A DNA stretch of 11,834 bases from Alphaproteobacteria bacterium (GTDB lineage Bacteria > Pseudomonadota > Alphaproteobacteria > Thalassobaculales > Thalassobaculaceae). Both the position numbers and the translations under genes were made by a program. The notes under the pieces were generated by a model. The model was given only the letters and a program-made list of their open reading frames with translations. It had not been told where the DNA came from and ran no database searches. Below, piece by piece: positions 8,001 to 11,834 of the stretch. Position 1 is the first letter of the stretch. The number at the start of each line of letters is the position of its first letter. The DNA lies in NCBI GenBank assembly GCA_028822575.1, contig JAPKDN010000048.1, forward strand, positions 1 to 11,834, written 5' to 3'.

Positions 8001-8092
8001 CTGAGAGCCTTTTCGAAAAACAACCTCGTTGCCCCCGTCGCGCCTATTACTTCACGTGCCTCAGCCTGGGACAGCGCGGGTCCCAGCGTCAA
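5069..8092 (-). CDS. glnE: Bifunctional glutamine synthetase adenylyltransferase/deadenylase
   Basis: GlnE adds AMP to glutamine synthetase or removes it in response to PII protein and glutamine, and so tunes ammonium assimilation. The 1007-residue product shows the duplicated nucleotidyltransferase layout. In the N-terminal half GKLGARELNYSSDIDLV (208-224; Asp220 and Asp222 as metal ligands) is followed by GRGGIREVEFFVQ (366-378). In the C-terminal half GKLGGRELSAGSDLDLV (729-745) is followed by WRGGLVDAEFMVQ (886-898). The helical linker lies between. Both domains look intact. The N-terminus is uncertain: the frame has no ATG or GTG between the upstream stop (8120-8122) and Met55. The TTG at 8092 has no clear ribosome site; a TTG at Leu24 preceded by GGGGG is an alternative. 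It is transcribed away from the yhdP-like gene. Confidence 0.95.
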   Translation of the reverse strand: MTLGPALSQAEAREVIGATGATRLFFEKALSIPVIIDDGAARVGLDRWREGAERMLDRVAAKDALSLADSPIGAAVLGGLFACSPYLTRLLLRDQVIGTRILVEGPTIVLDQVMADLDSLDPITAKTSELMTTLRAAKRHAALAIAVADALGVWVLESVVIGLSDLADRAIRIAWRHALADQHRRGRLPCGDADDPLNGSGLICLAMGKLGARELNYSSDIDLVVFYDDELPLYRDVDELQRAFVQATRLVVKLLEERTADGYVFRTDLRLRPDAGATPLSVSTSAAEVYYESLGQNWERAAFIRARPVGCDMEAAAQFLERMRPFIWRRHLDFAAIRDIHSIKRQIIAHRGGAKIAIEGHNLKLGRGGIREVEFFVQTQQLIWGGRDALLREPRTADAMAALVRAGRVEQGVADLLMEAYAYLRKIEHRLQMVADAQTHDMPNTAEGMTRIAGFLGLENVDDLRGELLHHLSIVAKHYGALFEEDAPLTAVGDVDGSLVFTGVENDPETLRTLERMGFTDPASVSERIRVWHHGRYRATRSERARQLLTDLGPALLMAFSETAQPDDAFKRFDRFLEVVPAGVQLFSLILANPPLLGVIAEIMGMAPTLAAHLGMNPALFEGLLTHDIAVGLPGSIDLADELEGDLRREHSYEEVLDSARRWINDRRFQVGVQVLRGQIDTEHSGRTMSDIVDAAIQCLLPRVEEEFARRHGRMPGASDPGLAVIALGKLGGRELSAGSDLDLVFLHDGPLDRESDGEKPLGGNHYFIRLSQRLIAALTAKTAEGGLFEVDMRLRPSGNKGPVASSVEGFRKYHAESSWTWEHMALTRARVIAGAPEVAARINHEIQVVLCQPRDPETLRASVAEMRQRMAAGHAAPPCWQLKHWRGGLVDAEFMVQYLQLRHAHEYPNVIEANTALACKKLVGIGALNEADGIALATAVRLYRDIQGLLRLTVDDAFDPAQAPESLKGRLARVGNAPDFQTLEANIEATGILVRALFERHVIGRG

Positions 8093-8118
8093 GGTCGAAC
8101 CGAGGGGGATTGGATCAT

Positions 8119-8126
8119 CTTATAAA
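8119..8126. promoter_or_regulatory. Possible overlapping -10 elements of the divergent pair
   Basis: In the 97 bases between glnE and the divergent AsmA-like gene the only AT-rich spot is around a TTATAA palindrome (8120-8125). It reads TATAAA on the plus strand (8121-8126) and TATAAG on the minus strand (8124-8119). These could serve as -10 boxes facing each way, giving leaders of roughly 57 bases for the plus-strand gene and 20 for glnE. Neither has a good -35 at the expected distance, so this is a weak call. Confidence 0.25.
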
Positions 8127-8189
8127 ACTGTTTGTCGCGGCGGCGTTCGCCCTGTGCTACCCGATGCGGACAACTGATGGGACCTACTC

Positions 8190-11100
8190 TTGACCGCTCG
8201 GATCCTTACGCTCGCCCTGGAAATTATCGGCGTCCTGGTTGCCGGCATGGTCATCGCGGTCATTGCCCTTGGATGGCGGCTGACCTCCGGTCCGATCTCG
8301 TTGGATTTCGCCCAAGGGCTTGTTCAGGATGCTCTAGCGCCTCGCGATCTGCCAATCGAAGTCGAAATTGGTGAACCGGTTCTAACCTGGAAAGGGTGGG
8401 CGCGTGTTTTCGACGTCACAGTCAAGGATGTCAGGGTTACCGGCTATGGTGGCGCCTTAGATGCGCGGGCGCCGTCGGTTCAGATCAGGCTCTCTGTACC
8501 CGCTCTCGTCAAGGGAATCGCCGCTCCGGTTCGCATAACCGTTAATCAACCCAACATCCAGCTTGGTGACGCCCTGATGTCCGGCGGGACCAAGACCGTT
8601 GATGACGCCAAGTGGTTCGCGGAAATCCTAAACGGTATCGCCAGCGCCACCGATGGACCGGATCGCCTGTCCTATTTGCGATTAGTTGAGCTGAACGACG
8701 CCACCATTGAAAACCTGATACCGTCGGGAGGCGGTACGATCATCTTGAAGGACCTGAACGCCGCGCTTCACAGGCATTCCAGAGTTCTAAGAATAAACGC
8801 CACTGCCACGGTAATAATTGATGACGCGGCCACGAAGGTAGGCCTCGACGTCAACTATGATGATGCGCGCCAACGGATTAGTGGCTCGGCGAAACTTAAC
8901 GGCCTGCCGTTTTCCACCGCCGCCCGCGCGTTATCGCTAGACGAGACGGTGGTGAGTTGGTCGGCGCCCTTAGACACGGAATTGTCCTTTGAGTTCCAGC
9001 CGACATGGACGTTGCAATCGGCCTCCGGGTCCTTAGGCTCGCAGAACGGCAACCTCGGACTGCCGGCTCTATTCTCGAAACCACATCATTTTGATGCGCT
9101 CGGCCTGGAGTTCGCCTATGAAGCGACGGCGGATCAGCTCGACATAACGTCGTTGACCCTGCGCGAAGGCGAGGTTAACGCGTCCGTCGGAATGAAGGTC
9201 AGCGATCTGGCCAAGGCCCCGACGATATCGCTACGGGCCTCCACCAAAGGGTTTCCAGGCGATCGACTCCGCCATTACTGGCCACCAACGCTTGGGATCG
9301 ACGCCCGGAACTGGGTATTGGGTAATCTCGAAGGTGGGACTGTTCCGAAGGCGTCGGTGGAAGTTGACGTAAAAATCGACCCCTCCAATCCGGAACCGAT
9401 CACCATTATGCATCTTGCTGGTGGCATAGATTTCCAGAACGTCACCGGTTATTATTTCCGGCCACTTCCGCCCGTTACAGAAATTTCTGGGCGCGCGACG
9501 TTTAATCTAACCCAATTTGACATAACAATCGATTCCGGGCGCCGCGATGTGCTCAAACTCGAGGAATCTCGAGTAAAGTTCGTCAACCTCGACACCAACC
9601 AGGAAAAAGCCGAAATCGACGCGGTTGTACGCGGGCCTCTCCAGGCTGGACTGGATATCATCAATCACGAGGCCCTCGATCTGGGCCGGCATATTAAGCT
9701 GGATACCAAATCGGTCAGCGGCCTCGCTGACGCGCGCCTGCGTTTCGCTTTTCCGCTCATAAACAGTCTTACCCTCGACCAGGTCGACTTTGCCGCGTCA
9801 GCCGATTTGGAAGGCGTGGGCGTGGCCGATATCGCCGCCGGGCAGGCCTTGTCCGACGCGACGCTGAAGCTCGAATTGAACCGGGACAGCCTGCGGATCG
9901 ACGGCAGAGGAATGGTCGCGGGCACGCAAGCGACCCTAACCATGGAGGAAGTATTCACCAAGGATGCGCGGATCCGGACTCGCAAGCACCTCAACGGCGT
10001 TTTTGACGAAGCGGTCCTCAAGGATCTTGGTCTGCCAAGTTTCGCGGTCCTCGAAGGACCGGTCACCGTCGATGTCAAGGCTCATGAGCTGGCGGACGGT
10101 CGGTCCGAGTTGATGGCTGTGGTGGATCTAAAGGACGCCCGTCTGGCACTGCCAGCCTTGAAATGGGCAAAGCCTGCCAAGGCGGCCGGCCGGGTTCGTT
10201 TCTCGCTGGAGATGCTGGATGGGCGGATCCGGCGATTAAAGTCTGCCAGCCTTGTTGCCGCCGATCTCGGTCTGGACATGACGGCCACGTTCGCGGCCGA
10301 TACCGGCGCGTTGGAAAACGCCCGTTTCGACCGACTAGTCCTTGCCAAAAGCACCATGACCGGGACGCTGATCGTCGCTGACAGCGGCTTGATTGAGATC
10401 ACGATGTCTGGGGATCGTCTCGACATTCAGCGGTTCCTGGAAGACGAAGCTACTGATTTCCAGCCCGCGGCCAAGCGAACCGGCGGGCCGATCTCGATCA
10501 ACGCTCACTTCGATGAGGTTCTTATCGCCGCGCTTCCACCGATCACCAACGCAGTTATGAACCTGCGGGATAATGGCGTCAGGTTAGCCGATATTCAGCT
10601 TAACGGGCAGATCGGCGGAGAGCCGATAAGCATCAGCTACAAGGTTGACGACAACGCGAAACACTTTGAAATACGCGCCGAAGACGCGGGGCGGGTGCTG
10701 CGTGGGTTCGAGATACAAGATTCCATTAACGGCGGCCAGCTCGTCATCACAGGCACCACAACCGGCACCGGGGCGAACGAGCACACTCTGATCGACCTTT
10801 CCGTGCGGGATTTCGGTCTGACTAAGGCCCCGGTCCTGGCCCAGGTGCTGAACGCAGCTTTCCTTCCCGCTCTCGTGGACATCCTGCGGGGCAACGGCAT
10901 TCGCTTCAAGCGCCTAACCGCCACGATCGATGTCACCAAGAAGCGGGCGAAAATTCTCGATGCCTTAGCATTCGGATCCTCCTTGGGGATTTCCGCATCG
11001 GGCGAGATTGACCGGGTCACAAAGGTGATCGACATCAATGGAATGATCGTACCCGCCTATGGCCTAAGTCGCCTGATCGATCAGATCCCGATCCTCGGCG

Positions 11101-11300
11101 AAATCATAACCGGCGGCGAAAAAGAAGGTCTGCTGGCCGCCGCATACCTAATCGACGGTGTTCTTTACAAGCCCACCGTCACCGTCACCGTCAATCCGCT
11201 GACCGCGCTCACGCCGGGCTTCCTGCGCGCGCTGGTGAGAGCGACCAATGACCCGGATGCCGTGCCCCCGTTCAACTCCGGAGCAGGCTCGGACCGCTAA
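8190..11300 (+). CDS. YhdP-type AsmA-like envelope protein
   Basis: A 1036-residue protein with one N-terminal membrane segment (about 8-29) and a long, beta-rich periplasmic region. Signs of the YhdP family are the DUF3971-type stretch around WPPTLGIDARNWVLGNLEGG (about 364-383, read in two parts) and the C-terminal AsmA-like end with VPAYGLSRLIDQIPILGEII, VNPLTALTPGFLR and neighbours (about 954-1016). In E. coli YhdP, with TamB and YdbH, carries phospholipid between inner and outer membrane; the same role here is inferred. The start is a TTG at 8190, the first start after an in-frame stop at 8175; GGGA lies seven bases before it, and the membrane segment follows at the right distance. It is slightly shorter than E. 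coli YhdP. It diverges from glnE and converges on tyrS. Confidence 0.87.
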   Translation: MTARILTLALEIIGVLVAGMVIAVIALGWRLTSGPISLDFAQGLVQDALAPRDLPIEVEIGEPVLTWKGWARVFDVTVKDVRVTGYGGALDARAPSVQIRLSVPALVKGIAAPVRITVNQPNIQLGDALMSGGTKTVDDAKWFAEILNGIASATDGPDRLSYLRLVELNDATIENLIPSGGGTIILKDLNAALHRHSRVLRINATATVIIDDAATKVGLDVNYDDARQRISGSAKLNGLPFSTAARALSLDETVVSWSAPLDTELSFEFQPTWTLQSASGSLGSQNGNLGLPALFSKPHHFDALGLEFAYEATADQLDITSLTLREGEVNASVGMKVSDLAKAPTISLRASTKGFPGDRLRHYWPPTLGIDARNWVLGNLEGGTVPKASVEVDVKIDPSNPEPITIMHLAGGIDFQNVTGYYFRPLPPVTEISGRATFNLTQFDITIDSGRRDVLKLEESRVKFVNLDTNQEKAEIDAVVRGPLQAGLDIINHEALDLGRHIKLDTKSVSGLADARLRFAFPLINSLTLDQVDFAASADLEGVGVADIAAGQALSDATLKLELNRDSLRIDGRGMVAGTQATLTMEEVFTKDARIRTRKHLNGVFDEAVLKDLGLPSFAVLEGPVTVDVKAHELADGRSELMAVVDLKDARLALPALKWAKPAKAAGRVRFSLEMLDGRIRRLKSASLVAADLGLDMTATFAADTGALENARFDRLVLAKSTMTGTLIVADSGLIEITMSGDRLDIQRFLEDEATDFQPAAKRTGGPISINAHFDEVLIAALPPITNAVMNLRDNGVRLADIQLNGQIGGEPISISYKVDDNAKHFEIRAEDAGRVLRGFEIQDSINGGQLVITGTTTGTGANEHTLIDLSVRDFGLTKAPVLAQVLNAAFLPALVDILRGNGIRFKRLTATIDVTKKRAKILDALAFGSSLGISASGEIDRVTKVIDINGMIVPAYGLSRLIDQIPILGEIITGGEKEGLLAAAYLIDGVLYKPTVTVTVNPLTALTPGFLRALVRATNDPDAVPPFNSGAGSDR

Positions 11301-11318
11301 TGCCAGGTTCGCGAAATC

Positions 11319-11343
11319 GCTAAAAATCCAGAGGCGGAGCCTC
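11319..11343 (-). terminator. Candidate intrinsic terminator of tyrS
   Basis: On the minus strand, GAGGC-TCC-GCCTC (11343-11331) is a perfect five-pair GC-rich hairpin with a three-base loop. It is followed by TGG and then ATTTTTA. It begins within the tyrS stop codon and fills the 41-base gap to the end of the convergent gene. The stem is short and the T run is five bases, so strength is doubtful. Confidence 0.5.
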
Positions 11344-11834
11344 AAACCACCCGCAGCAAGGCGTGACGTTTACGGCCGGATGACAGTTTGACGATGCCAT
11401 CCTCGCCCACATCCGCCGGCCCAAGCTTCAGATCAGCATCGCTTACCGCCGCGTCGTTGACCCGGGCGCCGCCATTTTTAATCAGCCGCCGCGCCTCGCC
11501 ATTCGATGCCACCAACCCCGCTTGCCGCAAACCATCGACAATCCATAGGCCAGCGTCCAGATCGGCTCGTGTCACATCCGTCGTCGGCAGGGCGTCACCG
11601 ATCGCCCCCTCCTCAAAGGTCTTACGCGCGGTCTCCGCCGCTTCCACCGCCGCAACCTCGCCATGGCACAAGCGGGTCGCCTCATCGGCGAGAATTTTCT
11701 TGGCGTCGTTCATCGCGCTGCCCTCGAGCCTTTCAAGGCGCTGGATCTCTTCCAGCGGTAACTCTGTGAAGAGCCTCAGAAACTTACCAACATCGCCATC
11801 CTCGGTGTTGCGCCAGAACTGCCAAAAGTCATAG
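11342..11834 (-). CDS. tyrS: Tyrosyl-tRNA synthetase, C-terminal part (cut by window edge)
   Basis: TyrS charges tRNA-Tyr with tyrosine in the cytoplasm. The visible 163 residues are the C-terminal part. The frame is open to the window edge and starts with YDFWQFWRNTEDGDVGKFL, the segment of the catalytic core end found in bacterial TyrS (FTELPLEEIQRLE follows). A linker helix comes next, and then a C-terminal S4 RNA-binding domain (GLVASNGEARRLIKNGGARV and onward) that contacts the tRNA. The Met at 11713 is internal and should not be taken as the start; the catalytic HIGH-type and KMSKS-type motifs lie outside the window. The stop TGA (11344-11342) overlaps the candidate terminator hairpin. 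The S4 domain looks complete. Confidence 0.95.
   Translation of the reverse strand, partial: YDFWQFWRNTEDGDVGKFLRLFTELPLEEIQRLERLEGSAMNDAKKILADEATRLCHGEVAAVEAAETARKTFEEGAIGDALPTTDVTRADLDAGLWIVDGLRQAGLVASNGEARRLIKNGGARVNDAAVSDADLKLGPADVGEDGIVKLSSGRKRHALLRVV

Noticed and set aside
11342..11713. Independent 123-residue S4-domain gene
   Set aside because: The frame continues without a stop to the window edge with clear TyrS sequence, so the Met at 11713 is internal.

Overview
The window looks like chromosomal DNA of an alphaproteobacterium with fairly high GC. The glnE-bcp pair, the style of the YhdP-type AsmA protein and the TyrS C-terminus fit a Rhodospirillales-like lineage. That placement is inference from protein style and gene order; no species can be read from the sequence.

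Left block (1-3234, all minus strand): a periplasmic copper-resistance operon. In order of transcription it holds a small exported His/Cys-rich protein, a CopI-like cupredoxin, the multicopper oxidase CopA and the outer-membrane protein CopB, which is cut by the window edge. All four have export signals. CopA has a Met/His-rich insertion with an internal repeat. A promoter-like element sits just upstream of the first gene, and no copper regulator lies in the window.

Middle (3235-4133): about 460 bp without a confident gene, then a decayed plus-strand cytidine deaminase. It is recognisable over its whole length but carries an in-frame TAG and a frameshift. It marks the boundary between the copper block and the housekeeping block.

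Right block: a minus-strand run glnE - bcp - tfoX-like gene (8092 to 4192), covering nitrogen-assimilation control, peroxide detoxification and a TfoX N-terminal domain protein. A large YhdP/AsmA-like envelope protein diverges from glnE (8190-11300, plus). The C-terminal part of tyrosyl-tRNA synthetase converges on it (minus, cut by the right edge), with a candidate intrinsic terminator between them.

I see no CRISPR array, insertion sequence, tRNA or rRNA. The points most worth attention are the first small protein of the copper operon with its unusually close promoter-like element, the cytidine deaminase pseudogene, and the unassigned DNA between them. I do not see convincing evidence of a wholly new system.
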